A stretch of 15,264 bases of DNA from the NCBI GenBank assembly GCA_964426355.1, contig CAYRRA010000106.1:1-15264 (forward strand). Reading direction: 5' to 3'. Shown here piece by piece: positions 1 through 7,584 of this stretch; positions within the stretch are counted from its first letter, which is position 1, and the number at the start of each line of letters is the position of its first letter. Made by a program: the position numbers and the translations under genes. The DNA is from JAJFTV01 sp964426355 (GTDB lineage Bacteria > Chloroflexota > Anaerolineae > Anaerolineales > Anaerolineaceae). The notes under the pieces were generated by a model. The model saw nothing but the letters and a program-made list of their open reading frames with translations. It was not told the origin of the DNA and searched no databases.

Positions 1-3
1 AAA

Positions 4-35
4 AAGGCTGCCAGTCAGAATATGCTGGCAGCCTT
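4..35 (-). terminator. Intrinsic terminator of the serine hydrolase pair
   Basis: A perfect 11-bp inverted repeat (AAGGCTGCCAG at 4-14, CTGGCAGCCTT at 25-35) surrounds a 10-nt loop. Read on the minus strand it is followed directly by a run of T from the five A residues at 1-5. It lies about 33 bases past the stop codon of the minus-strand serine hydrolase gene ending at 68. This is the standard layout of a Rho-independent terminator. Confidence 0.9.
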
Positions 36-67
36 GAGTTGGTCATCAAACCATGTTGTAAGACACG

Positions 68-1687
68 CTACAGCCGCACCATCTCTACATTTTTTGCCCG
101 CCCGGAAGACATCTTGAACCCACAGACGGCGCCATCCTGCCACGCAAACATCACTGAGAGCGAGTAAGGCGCACCGACCAGCGCAGACATATCCAGTGAA
201 AACCCATCCCGGATGGTGGACTGAAGTGGAAATTCACCATGCTTCTTAAAAGAAACCCACAGCCTGTCTTTTTTCACCCGGACGACATAATGGCTGTCAA
301 GTTCCGGGCTGTAATAATGCCCTGCATACGCCAGCAGGTCTTCTTCTGTAAGTGGAGTCTTTTCCGCAAAAGCGTATTCAATCTCTCTACCCGAAACCAG
401 CAGCACCATTTTCTTTCCTGCCTGTGCTGTTTCTTCGAAACGCATCTTGAGCCCATCAAAACCGGCTATGGTAAACAAGCCATTGGAAAGCGGCAGCACT
501 TCAAGACCAGGACCCATGTCCAGAACCAGCTTGCCATTGCGCATGACCAATTGATAACTGGTGCCCAGTTCTGAATCCGGGTTGTAATACAAACCGGCTT
601 TGTCCGCCAGTTCTGCCTCCGCCAGAGAGATGAACTCAAGTTTTTCCTGCTCCGGCAGCGCCTCAGTAAATTGATCCGCCAGGCACAGGTCAGCTACTTT
701 TTTTGCCAGGTCGCCGGGGTTGAACGAAGCCAGGTTGCTCAACACAATCACACTGAACTGCTGATCAGGGAAGCGCAGCAACATCGAACGGAAACCTGCG
801 TCCGAGCCGCCATGAGAAACCGTCTTCAAGCCGCGATACTGGCTGATTGCGATCCCAAAAGCATATTCAATCGTCTCACCGTTGTTCAATACACCCTGCT
901 GATGCATTTGCTGGATCACCGCTTCGCCCACCACTTCTGCACGATAAAACTCGCGGTCCCAAAACAATAAATCTTCGACGGTGGTCAAAAGGCTGGTGCT
1001 GCCCGGCAGTGCGTGCATCAGGCATTCTTTCTGATATTGACCCGCACCGGCAGGTTTGTAGGACTGTGCAAACCCCGGTACAACGGTAGTATAGTCATCG
1101 TGGAAAATGGTATTATGCATCCCCAGCGGTTTAAACAAGCGCTGTTCGCAGAATTCTCGCATTTTCAAACCGCTCACGCGCTCGACAATAACAGCCATCA
1201 GGGTGTAACCCGTATTGCAATAAAGGTGTTTTTCCCCGGGTTTAAAATTCAAGCTGCGTTGACGGGAAATGCAATCGAGATAATCCTGCACCAGTGTCAC
1301 ATCATCCATACGATTACCTGCCAGGGCAACCAGTTCATCGATGCCACGCAGCCCGCTGGTGTGATGTACCAGGTGCCGGATGGTAATGGTCTCGCCAAAA
1401 TCCGGCACTTCATGCACATATTTGCGGATATCGTCATCCAATGCGATTTTTCCCTCATGCACCAGCAAAGCGATTGCCATGGCGGTAAACTGCTTGGAAA
1501 TCGAACCGATTTGGAAGACGGTCTGCGGCGTGATCGGAACACCAAATTCCAGGCAAGCCATGCCATAACCGCGTTGATAGACGATCTCGCCCTCATGGAT
1601 GACTGCAAGGGCGCATCCCGGGGAATGGGTGTTGTCCCAGGGGGCAAACAAGGCATCCAGTTGTGGGATCAATTCGGTGAGATTCAT
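68..1687 (-). CDS. Serine hydrolase, beta-lactamase/esterase (SxxK) family, copy 2
   Basis: This 539-residue protein belongs to the class C beta-lactamase / DD-peptidase-like serine hydrolases. The three active-site motifs are visible: SISK at residues 62-65 (nucleophile Ser62, Lys65), the YCN triad at 156-158, and HGG at 292-294 in the place of the KTG box. Residues from about 350 to the end form a less conserved C-terminal part, probably a beta-rich domain as in many such enzymes. No signal peptide or membrane segment is visible, so a cytosolic location is likely and an esterase or peptide hydrolase role is more plausible than drug resistance; the substrate is unknown. A reading frame opens 10 codons earlier (1717), but the ATG at 1687 has AAAGGA seven bases upstream and was chosen. 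It lies 42 bases after a closely related gene and ends just before a strong terminator, so the two form an operon. Confidence 0.88.
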   Translation of the reverse strand: MNLTELIPQLDALFAPWDNTHSPGCALAVIHEGEIVYQRGYGMACLEFGVPITPQTVFQIGSISKQFTAMAIALLVHEGKIALDDDIRKYVHEVPDFGETITIRHLVHHTSGLRGIDELVALAGNRMDDVTLVQDYLDCISRQRSLNFKPGEKHLYCNTGYTLMAVIVERVSGLKMREFCEQRLFKPLGMHNTIFHDDYTTVVPGFAQSYKPAGAGQYQKECLMHALPGSTSLLTTVEDLLFWDREFYRAEVVGEAVIQQMHQQGVLNNGETIEYAFGIAISQYRGLKTVSHGGSDAGFRSMLLRFPDQQFSVIVLSNLASFNPGDLAKKVADLCLADQFTEALPEQEKLEFISLAEAELADKAGLYYNPDSELGTSYQLVMRNGKLVLDMGPGLEVLPLSNGLFTIAGFDGLKMRFEETAQAGKKMVLLVSGREIEYAFAEKTPLTEEDLLAYAGHYYSPELDSHYVVRVKKDRLWVSFKKHGEFPLQSTIRDGFSLDMSALVGAPYSLSVMFAWQDGAVCGFKMSSGRAKNVEMVRL

Positions 1688-1729
1688 GATTATATCCTTT
1701 GCAATGTTTACAGTCATGCCACCTGACCT

Positions 1730-3319
1730 TCAGTCATTCCTGCGAATGAAGTTCAAGCCTTTTACCCGCCCGCTGGAAAGCTTGAAACCTTCAACTTTCC
1801 CGGCTGCATCGCGATAGAAAAAGATATTGATCGGAAAACCATTTGTGATAAAACCATCTTCGATGGTCGCCATCAGGGTTTCCTCGCCGTACTTTCTGCG
1901 TCGAATCGCCAGTTTTCCTTCTTTTACCAGGAAAGAAAAGGTGGAATCCAGCTCCGGGCAGATAAAATTGCCGCAGTACTCTTTCAACTTTTCCTCGTTG
2001 GGCGCAGCCACCTCTGCTTTCAAATAGACGGCTGCCCTACCATACCCGCCCATGCCAAGCTGAAATTGCAGACCGGCTTCGCTTGTAGTGAGCTTAATTT
2101 TTACCTCTGGCATCACTTTAAGGCGGAACTCGTTTTCCGCCAGTGCTTCCAATTCCAGGTTGATACCCAAAGCAGCGTATAACTTCCCATCGGCAAATTC
2201 CAACCGCTGGCAGGATTGCTCAGCCTGGCTGTAGTAAATGCCGGCATACATTTGCAGTTTCTCCGCTGGCAGTTCGATTACCTGGTCTTCTTCTTTTTTC
2301 TCAGTAAACTGGTCAGCCAGGTACAAATCTGCTACTTGATACGCAAGCCTGCTGGAAGAAATCGACCCCAGGTTGGCAAAGACAATCACGGAAAAATGCT
2401 GGTCGGGAAAGCGCACCAGGTGTGTCCGGTAACCGGCATCACCGCCGGAATGCTCCACAATGCGCAGCCCCTTATACTTCGCAATATGCAGACCGTAAGC
2501 ATATTCCAGTTCTTCTCCGTTGTTTAATTTACCCAGGGTGTGCATCTCATCAATGACCGCCTTACCAAAAACCTTCGCTTCGTAAAACTCGCGATCCCAC
2601 AGCGCCAGGTCTTCTGCCGTGGTGAACAGGCTGGTAGCGCCCACATTGGCATAAGAAAGCACCTCATGCTTGTACTGGTTGTAACCCACCTGTTCATATG
2701 AATAGGCGCGTCCAGGCACGATCATGGTATGGTCATCATGAAAGTGTGTCTTCGTCATCCCCAAAGGCTTAAACATGCGCTCCTCGCAGAATGCACGCAT
2801 GCTCATACCAGAAACCCGTTCAACAATGAAAGCCAGTAACGTATAACCGGTGTTGCAGTATATATGATGGTCGCCGGGCTTAAAATTGAGCTCTTTCTGT
2901 TTGCTGACCAGGTCAAGGATATCCTGCATTGTAATCACATCATCCATGCGCCAGCCTGCCGCCACAAGCAGTTCCCATTGGTCTCGCAGCCCGGAAGTAT
3001 GGTGAATCAAATGGCGGATGGTGATTTTTTCACCGAAATCAGGCACTTCCGGCACGTATTTCTGCACCTCATCATCCAGAGAGAGCTTACCTTCGTGAGC
3101 CAGCAGGGTAACCGCAAGGGCAGTAAAATGCTTGGAAACCGATGCGATATGAAAAATGGTGTTTGGAGTGATGGGGATGCCATATTCCAGATTAGCGATT
3201 CCGTAACCGCGCTTGTAGACAATGTTGCCATCCTTAACGACCGCCAGCGCACAGCCGGGGGTCACCGTATGATCCCATTCCGCGAAGATTTGATCGACTT
3301 TTTGCTCGATGTCTTCCAT
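1730..3319 (-). CDS. Serine hydrolase, beta-lactamase/esterase (SxxK) family, copy 1
   Basis: This 529-residue protein is a paralogue of the gene that follows it, alignable from end to end by eye. The motifs are SVSK at 60-63, YCN at 154-156 and HSG at 290-292, all intact, so both copies look catalytically competent. There is no signal peptide. The C-terminal half (about 340-529) diverges more than the catalytic half, with the final segment (ELDST, then SSGRVK near the end) shared by both copies. An ATG three codons further upstream (3328) has no spacer for a ribosome-binding site. The ATG at 3319 has AGGA eight bases upstream and is preferred. A good promoter lies at 3372-3401. Family assignment is firm; the substrate cannot be told from sequence. 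Confidence 0.88.
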   Translation of the reverse strand: MEDIEQKVDQIFAEWDHTVTPGCALAVVKDGNIVYKRGYGIANLEYGIPITPNTIFHIASVSKHFTALAVTLLAHEGKLSLDDEVQKYVPEVPDFGEKITIRHLIHHTSGLRDQWELLVAAGWRMDDVITMQDILDLVSKQKELNFKPGDHHIYCNTGYTLLAFIVERVSGMSMRAFCEERMFKPLGMTKTHFHDDHTMIVPGRAYSYEQVGYNQYKHEVLSYANVGATSLFTTAEDLALWDREFYEAKVFGKAVIDEMHTLGKLNNGEELEYAYGLHIAKYKGLRIVEHSGGDAGYRTHLVRFPDQHFSVIVFANLGSISSSRLAYQVADLYLADQFTEKKEEDQVIELPAEKLQMYAGIYYSQAEQSCQRLEFADGKLYAALGINLELEALAENEFRLKVMPEVKIKLTTSEAGLQFQLGMGGYGRAAVYLKAEVAAPNEEKLKEYCGNFICPELDSTFSFLVKEGKLAIRRRKYGEETLMATIEDGFITNGFPINIFFYRDAAGKVEGFKLSSGRVKGLNFIRRND

Positions 3320-3371
3320 CTCAGCCATCCTATTCTGTTGAAATTTTTCAGGTCAATTTGCGATTATTGAA

Positions 3372-3401
3372 ATACTATCATACAAGGTTAAATAGCGTCA
3401 A
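3372..3401 (-). promoter_or_regulatory. Predicted sigma70-type promoter for the serine hydrolase operon
   Basis: On the minus strand a TTGACG -35 box (3401-3396) is separated by 18 bases from a TAGTAT -10 box (3377-3372). Transcription would begin near 3365, giving a leader of about 46 nt before the chosen start at 3319. The surrounding region is AT-rich. Confidence 0.55.
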
Positions 3402-3475
3402 TATTTTTATGACACTAAAAACTTGACCGGATTAAAATAATCCCCTTTATTCATCGCCATATCAGCGATCAAACC

Positions 3476-3709
3476 TTAATCGTCATTGGCGGAGTGATTA
3501 GATTGTTGAATGGCTGTCAACAACATGTTCGCCAACCTTTCAGCCTCATCCCGGTTGAGAAAGATATTGGTTTCATCCGCAATTAACACTTTCTCTTCAT
3601 ACGGGCAGGATTCGTATATCGATACACAAATGTTATCGCTAAATCCACAGGCTTCCTGGTCATAAAAGATACTGATCCGCAGACTATCATCGAGTATCCA
3701 CAAATCCAT
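3476..3709 (-). CDS. Small protein of unknown function (77 aa)
   Basis: I do not recognise this protein. It is acidic and has no membrane segment. Its N-terminal half looks beta-rich (DLWILDD, RISIFYD, ICVSIYE), and it ends in an amphipathic helix (RDEAERLANMLLTAI) after ETNIFLN. That tail resembles many small bacterial proteins with a strand-turn-helix end, but no function follows from it. The reading frame extends seven codons upstream to a GTG at 3730. However, the ATG at 3709 is preceded by GAGAGG at seven bases, so that start is preferred. It lies 36 bases after the NTF2-like gene on the same strand and may be co-transcribed with it. Three cysteines are present but are not arranged as a clear metal site. 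Confidence 0.6.
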   Translation of the reverse strand: MDLWILDDSLRISIFYDQEACGFSDNICVSIYESCPYEEKVLIADETNIFLNRDEAERLANMLLTAIQQSNHSANDD

Positions 3710-3745
3710 GTCAATACCTCTCGTAATCACAAAAAAATGGCTACA

Positions 3746-4171
3746 TCAATTATAACCAAGATAAAATACCGCAACTTTCCATTCATTATTGTAACGTCTT
3801 AAAGTTAACTGAAAGGTCCCCCCAGGGTGAAGACGAAAATCAGCCGGACCGGAGAACTCTACCTGGTCAACCGACATCCGCTGCGAATCAAACGACCAAC
3901 TTTCCGGTTGAATCTGGTGCTTTTCAATTTCATATCTCAGGTTTTCAGGGTTGATCAATTCTGCTTGCAAATATTCGTCGCACAAGGCATACGCAGCCTG
4001 GTAATTTTCTTCTTTTAGTGCATTCAAGAATGCCTCACCCACCTCTTTCGCTGTAGGCGGAGAATCAAAAAAACCATCGTCTGTAAGCAATGGATACACA
4101 ATCACCGCCAGACAACACCCGCCAATAAGCGCAACTGCTGCTGCCACCACTAAAAATTTTTTTCGATCCAT
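3746..4171 (-). CDS. Membrane-anchored NTF2-like protein of unknown function (141 aa)
   Basis: Residues 1-7 are basic (MDRKKF) and residues 7-29 are hydrophobic, forming an N-terminal anchor or signal segment. The IGGC/CC at 16-20 could be a weak lipobox, but the hydrophobic stretch continues past it, so a plain membrane anchor is as likely. The remainder has the pattern of the NTF2-like (DUF4878-type) extracytoplasmic domain: AFLNALKEENYQAAYALC helix near 48-65, then beta-strands ending in RYNNEWKVAVFYLGY. Such domains are small ligand-binding folds without a conserved reaction. No strong ribosome-binding site precedes the ATG. The family assignment is from pattern only and is moderately sure. 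Confidence 0.65.
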   Translation of the reverse strand: MDRKKFLVVAAAVALIGGCCLAVIVYPLLTDDGFFDSPPTAKEVGEAFLNALKEENYQAAYALCDEYLQAELINPENLRYEIEKHQIQPESWSFDSQRMSVDQVEFSGPADFRLHPGGTFQLTLRRYNNEWKVAVFYLGYN

Positions 4172-4401
4172 ATCATTTGCCCAGGGTCAATCAAACCGGG
4201 GGATGTGTTTATTTTAACAAAAAACTCAGATGATATGGGTGAAGGTTATGTTAAATTAACCCCAATTCAGGAGAACTCTATCAAAACCCACACCGCCACC
4301 CCTAAAAGTTCCACATTGGATAGTACAAGATCTCATACCACATTTTAAATAACAATTAACAATCAAGAACCGGTTAAATTTTTTCTCATTACAACTTTTG
4401 T

Positions 4402-4540
4402 AATCGGCTGAAAGTCTTTTTCCAAAGAGGCAAAAAAACAGCCGATTCCTTGAAAAGGATTCGCTGAAAAAACTCGCAAGTTAGTAAAGAAACTTTGGGT
4501 AAATTACTTTTGTCACGGTTAAGAATCCCTTAACCTTTTT
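4402..4540 (+). ncRNA. Candidate small structured RNA ending in an intrinsic terminator
   Basis: AATCGGCTG at 4402-4410 pairs perfectly with CAGCCGATT at 4439-4447, with an inner TCTTT/AAAGA stem. A second hairpin, GATTCCTT-GAA-AAGGATTC with one mismatch, follows at once, and the segment closes with the terminator at 4517-4540. No plus-strand gene lies upstream that would need this terminator, so a short independent transcript is possible. I could not find a convincing promoter for it, so the 5' end is a guess and the call is tentative. Confidence 0.25.
4517..4540 (+). terminator. Intrinsic terminator just upstream of the rho promoter
   Basis: GGTTAAG (4517-4523) and CTTAACC (4529-4535) form a perfect 7-bp stem with a 5-nt AATCC loop, followed by five T (4536-4540). 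The -35 box of rho begins two bases later. It faces the plus strand only; the minus strand has no T run after the stem. It either ends an unannotated transcript or insulates the rho promoter from read-through. Confidence 0.6.
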
Positions 4541-4541
4541 C

Positions 4542-4570
4542 TTGCAGTTTCGTTTTAGCCATGCTATAAT
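4542..4570 (+). promoter_or_regulatory. Predicted sigma70-type promoter of rho
   Basis: A TTGCAG -35 box at 4542-4547 and a consensus TATAAT -10 box at 4565-4570 are separated by the ideal 17 bases. The start site would be near 4577, leaving about 186 nt of untranslated leader before rho. Confidence 0.75.
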
Positions 4571-4590
4571 TTGGGTACTTATATCCAAAC

Positions 4591-4689
4591 ATGGTGATTG
4601 GTCAGTGTAAAGGTCGCTTCTTGTTCAAAAAGAAAGTGACAGGAAGCCAGTTATCCCGTTTTTTTCCACGAACGCAAACTTTTGAATAA
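4591..4689 (+). CDS. Possible 32-residue leader peptide in the rho 5' leader
   Basis: An ATG 14 bases after the predicted rho transcription start opens a 32-codon frame ending in TAA. The product would be basic (CKGRFLFKKK, then SRFFPRTQ). There is no ribosome-binding site, so translation is uncertain. A hairpin (GTCGCTTCTT with AAGAAAGTGAC, about 4613-4640) lies inside it. Escherichia coli rho also has a leader ORF of similar size (rhoL), and Rho controls its own synthesis there; whether this ORF is equivalent is inference. Confidence 0.25.
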   Translation: MVIGQCKGRFLFKKKVTGSQLSRFFPRTQTFE

Positions 4690-4762
4690 CCTGCTCAACA
4701 GGCAAATCGTTCTGTGCAATCAAAAGCCATGTAATCCTACGAACAGAGACATTTAATAGATA

Positions 4763-6037
4763 ATGGAAATTTTAGAACTTGAAAAGAAGTCTTTGGTCGA
4801 ACTGCGAAGCATCGCCAAAGACCTCGATATCCCACGAGCTTCGTACTTAAAAAAAGAAAATCTGATGATCCGCATTCGCCAGGCTGAAGCCGAGAAAGAA
4901 GGCTTGGAAGTGCGTGGCGGGATCCTTGAGATCATGAATGAAGGCATCGGGTTTTTGCGTATGAGCTACCAGGTTGGGCAGGAAGACGTATATGTCTCCC
5001 AGGCTCAGCTTCGCCGGCACGACCTGCGCAGCGGCGATATGGTAATTGGACATGTCCGCCCACCACGAGAATCCGAACGTCATTATGGCTTGTTGAAGGT
5101 TGAAAGCATCAACGGGCAGCCGCCGGAACAGGCGCGCAACCGCCCCAGTTTTGAAAGCCTGACGCCGATCTTCCCGGACAAGCGCTTCGACCTGGAAGGG
5201 CGACCGGAAGTCCTCTCCTCCCGCCTCATCAACCTGATCGCCCCCATCGGGCGCGGACAGCGCGGAATGATTGTCTCGCCGCCTAAAGCCGGTAAAACCA
5301 CCATTCTGAAAGAACTCGCCAACTCAATCACCCAAAATGACCCGCAGGTGCACTTAATCATCGCCCTGATCGGTGAGCGTCCGGAGGAAGTGACGGACAT
5401 GGATCGCTCGGTAGAAGCCGAGGTGATTGCATCCACCTTTGATGAGCCGGTCAGTTCGCACGTGCGTACGGCAGAAATCACACTGGAACGCGCCAAGCGG
5501 CTCACCGAGATCGGGCACGACGTGGTTATTTTAATGGACTCCCTCACCCGCCTGGCGCGCGCCTACAACCTGGTGGTCAACCCATCCGGACGCACCCTGT
5601 CCGGCGGTATGGACCCCTCGGCGCTTTACCCGCCAAAACGTTTCTTTGGCGCAGCCCGCAACCTGGAAGAGGGCGGCTCTCTGACCATTATCGCCACCGC
5701 ACTGGTGGATACCGGCTCACGCCTGGACGATGTGGTCTATGAAGAATTCAAAGGAACTGGTAATATGGAGTTGCATCTGTCGCGGCGCTTGCAGGAACGC
5801 CGGATTTTCCCGGCAATCGACATCGAACGCTCCTCTACACGCCGGGAAGAAATCTTGCTCGGTCCAGACATCCTGCAGCGTGTCTGGCTGATGCGGCGGA
5901 TGTACATTCAAATGATTTCACCGCCGCCGCAGGGTGCAGGGATGGATCCGTCAGTAGCTACTGAAGCGATCCTCACCCGCATGGCAAAATCCAAGAACAA
6001 CATGGATTTCCTGCAATCATTAACGGAGGATATGTGA
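4763..6037 (+). CDS. rho: Transcription termination factor Rho
   Basis: Rho is a hexameric RNA-dependent ATPase/translocase that ends transcription of untranslated RNA. The 424-residue length matches ordinary Rho (about 420), without the large N-terminal insertion seen in some lineages. Residues 5-48 form the Rho N-terminal helical domain. Residues 52-115 are the cold-shock-like RNA-binding domain with LEIMNEGIGFLR at 55-66. The ATPase core carries Walker A PPKAGKTT at 173-180, catalytic GERPEEV at 204-210, Walker B VVILMDS at 254-260, the Q-loop around NPSGRTLSGG (273-282) and the R-loop GTGNMELHLSR at 331-341. The ATG fits the family N-terminus, but only a poor GAGA-like ribosome-binding site precedes it, which suggests controlled or leader-dependent translation. 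The stop codon overlaps the next gene by four bases. Confidence 0.97.
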   Translation: MEILELEKKSLVELRSIAKDLDIPRASYLKKENLMIRIRQAEAEKEGLEVRGGILEIMNEGIGFLRMSYQVGQEDVYVSQAQLRRHDLRSGDMVIGHVRPPRESERHYGLLKVESINGQPPEQARNRPSFESLTPIFPDKRFDLEGRPEVLSSRLINLIAPIGRGQRGMIVSPPKAGKTTILKELANSITQNDPQVHLIIALIGERPEEVTDMDRSVEAEVIASTFDEPVSSHVRTAEITLERAKRLTEIGHDVVILMDSLTRLARAYNLVVNPSGRTLSGGMDPSALYPPKRFFGAARNLEEGGSLTIIATALVDTGSRLDDVVYEEFKGTGNMELHLSRRLQERRIFPAIDIERSSTRREEILLGPDILQRVWLMRRMYIQMISPPPQGAGMDPSVATEAILTRMAKSKNNMDFLQSLTEDM

Positions 6038-7155
6038 GTAGTAGTCAAGAAAGTGTTTCTAAAAACAGACCTGGTAACCTGTTTTTTGAGCGCTGGCTGC
6101 CAACCATCACCTGGGGGGTTGCTATTCTGTTGGCTGGCTTTATCATTGTTTTATTGGTACAAAAATGGATGTTTGGCATTACCATCTTCCCTGAAAGCCC
6201 GGAGGCGTCTGTTCCCGTCGTTGAACTTGCAGAAGTCGCACCAGAAGAAGAAAGCAGCAGTTTGGCTGCGCTGCCCGGATATGAATTGGTCAACGACACC
6301 ACGTCCATCTACCGGCGCACAAACCCGCATACCATCATCCCTACGCAGGCGCGTACGGAATCGGTCAAGTATGTTGTCCAAAAAGGTGATTCGGTATTTT
6401 CCATTGCCAACAGCTATAAACTAAAGCCGGAAACGGTTTTATGGGCAAATTACGAACAATTGGACGATAACCCCAACATGCTGTCCGTCGATATGGAACT
6501 GCTCATCCCGCCCGTTGACGGTGTGATTTACACCTGGAAAGCCAACGACACAGTCGAAAGCGTTGCTGCGGCTTATCAGGTCACACCAGACAAGATACTG
6601 AGCTGGCCCACCAATAAACTCGACCTGACCAACCCAGCGATTGAACCCGGCACCGAGATCATCATCCCGGATGGCTGGCGCGAGAACAGGCAATGGCTGG
6701 TTCCCACCATTTGGGCAGCCAATTCAGGTGCATCCAGAAATATCTCTGGTCCAGGCGCATGTGAGCTTCCTTCCATGACCGCATTTGGCACGGGAGCCTT
6801 CATCTGGCCCACCAGCAACCATTACCTCTCAGGTAATGACTACTGGTCAGGTCACCTCGGTATCGACATCGCCGCTGCAACCGGTGCGCCGGTAGTCGCT
6901 ACAGACAGCGGTCTGGTCGTCTACGCCGGGTCAATTGGCGGAGGGTACGGGCTGATGGTTATGATTGACCACGGCAACGGCTATCACACGCTGTATGCCC
7001 ACCTGAGCACAATTAACACATCCTGCGGCTCCAACGTGTACCAGGGAAGCCTGATCGGGCTGGCTGGCAGCACCGGTAATTCAACTGGTCCTCACCTGCA
7101 CTTTGAAGTGCGCTACCAGGGCGGTTTTATCAACCCCTGGTACGTACTGCCGTAA
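6034..7155 (+). CDS. Membrane-anchored LysM / M23 metallopeptidase (murein hydrolase-like)
   Basis: This 373-residue protein probably binds and cuts, or regulates cutting of, peptidoglycan outside the membrane. A short cytosolic N-terminus is followed by one membrane helix (about 21-45). A LysM domain (about 112-159, VVQKGDSVFSIANSY) and a second, more divergent LysM-like repeat (about 164-212) precede the M23 domain (about 256-373). The zinc and catalytic residues are all present: H274 and D278 in HLGID, H323 in YAHLS, and H354/H356 in HLHFE, so it should be active. The GTG start overlaps the rho TGA (GTGA); GGAGG lies only four bases upstream, so translation is likely coupled to rho. It shares the rho promoter and is followed by a strong terminator. 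Family is certain; the precise cleavage site is not. Confidence 0.93.
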   Translation: MSSSQESVSKNRPGNLFFERWLPTITWGVAILLAGFIIVLLVQKWMFGITIFPESPEASVPVVELAEVAPEEESSSLAALPGYELVNDTTSIYRRTNPHTIIPTQARTESVKYVVQKGDSVFSIANSYKLKPETVLWANYEQLDDNPNMLSVDMELLIPPVDGVIYTWKANDTVESVAAAYQVTPDKILSWPTNKLDLTNPAIEPGTEIIIPDGWRENRQWLVPTIWAANSGASRNISGPGACELPSMTAFGTGAFIWPTSNHYLSGNDYWSGHLGIDIAAATGAPVVATDSGLVVYAGSIGGGYGLMVMIDHGNGYHTLYAHLSTINTSCGSNVYQGSLIGLAGSTGNSTGPHLHFEVRYQGGFINPWYVLP

Positions 7156-7169
7156 ACGTTATGTGATTC

Positions 7170-7208
7170 AAAGGAGCTCTCTCGAAAAAAGAGAGCTCCT
7201 TTTGTTTT
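7170..7208 (+). terminator. Intrinsic terminator of the rho operon
   Basis: A perfect 13-bp stem (7170-7182 with 7190-7202, core GGAGCTCTCT/AGAGAGCTCC) encloses a 7-nt CGAAAAA loop and runs into TTTTGTTTT. It starts 14 bases after the stop of the M23 peptidase gene. Confidence 0.93.
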
Positions 7209-7584
7209 AATCGCTATTATTGGGCATCAGGCAATGGTTCAACCTCCATCGGGGCGCCCCAGAGGTGCGCCGTTTGCAGCCGATGGGATTCATCCCATGG
7301 CTGCATGGGGATGCATAAATCGCTGCGGTCAATATCAATCCATTGTAATGAGTGAAACGAGGCGTATGAGCGCGAGCAATAGCCCGATGGCGCGTGCACG
7401 TCAGGGCAGTCTGCCGGGCATTGGCAATAGTGATCCTTCACAGCCGTTCAGGATGACAATGTGGGTTGCGTTCCAATGCCCCCCTCGAAACCCAACAACA
7501 GCCACTGCCCCTTGCCCCAGCCCAATTACCATTTACTCATTACGAACCACTCAATCACATATCACTCAACCACATATTCCCCAT
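7209..7584. other. Non-coding spacer with palindromes and low-complexity sequence
   Basis: I see no credible gene here: reading frames on both strands have repetitive, low-complexity products and no ribosome-binding sites. The stretch contains a GGGGCGCCCC palindrome (7251-7260), a bulged 13-bp hairpin (7276-7304), a segment TTCAGGATGAC (7447-7457) typical of dispersed intergenic repeats in environmental genomes, and from about 7530 a tract of loose ATCAC/CACAT repeats that runs into the 3' end of the next gene. Confidence 0.6.
7276..7304. repeat. Inverted repeat (long hairpin) in the spacer
   Basis: GCAGCC-G-ATGGGAT at 7276-7289 pairs with ATCCCAT-GGCTGC at 7292-7304: 13 base pairs, one bulged G and a two-base centre. 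There is no T run on either side, so it is not an intrinsic terminator. It is probably part of a dispersed intergenic repeat. Confidence 0.6.

Larger units (their letters stand above)
4172..4762. other. Gene-free stretch between two transcription units, with inverted repeats and the rho leader
   Basis: These 591 bases separate a minus-strand gene from rho. I see no long reading frame. The part from 4172 to about 4400 is AT-rich and unremarkable. From 4402 onward it holds a 9-bp inverted repeat (4402-4410 with 4439-4447), a small hairpin (about 4444-4463), a plus-strand terminator (4517-4540), the rho promoter (4542-4570) and the rho leader with a short ORF. Confidence 0.7.

Noticed and set aside
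68..1687. Antibiotic-resistance beta-lactamase
   Set aside because: The SxxK/YxN/HxG signature is shared by esterases and peptidases, and the absence of a signal peptide argues against a periplasmic beta-lactamase.
1013..1726. 237-codon open frame on the plus strand opposite the second serine hydrolase
   Set aside because: It lies antisense inside a gene with intact catalytic motifs, has no ribosome-binding site, and its product shows no recognisable family; a shadow frame.
3453..3469. ATCGC-N7-GCGAT hairpin after the 77-aa gene
   Set aside because: Only 5 bp and no T run on the minus strand, so it does not qualify as an intrinsic terminator.
7217..7441. 74-codon minus-strand frame in the spacer
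   Set aside because: Cys-, His- and Ser-rich product with no family pattern and no start signal, in repeat-like DNA.
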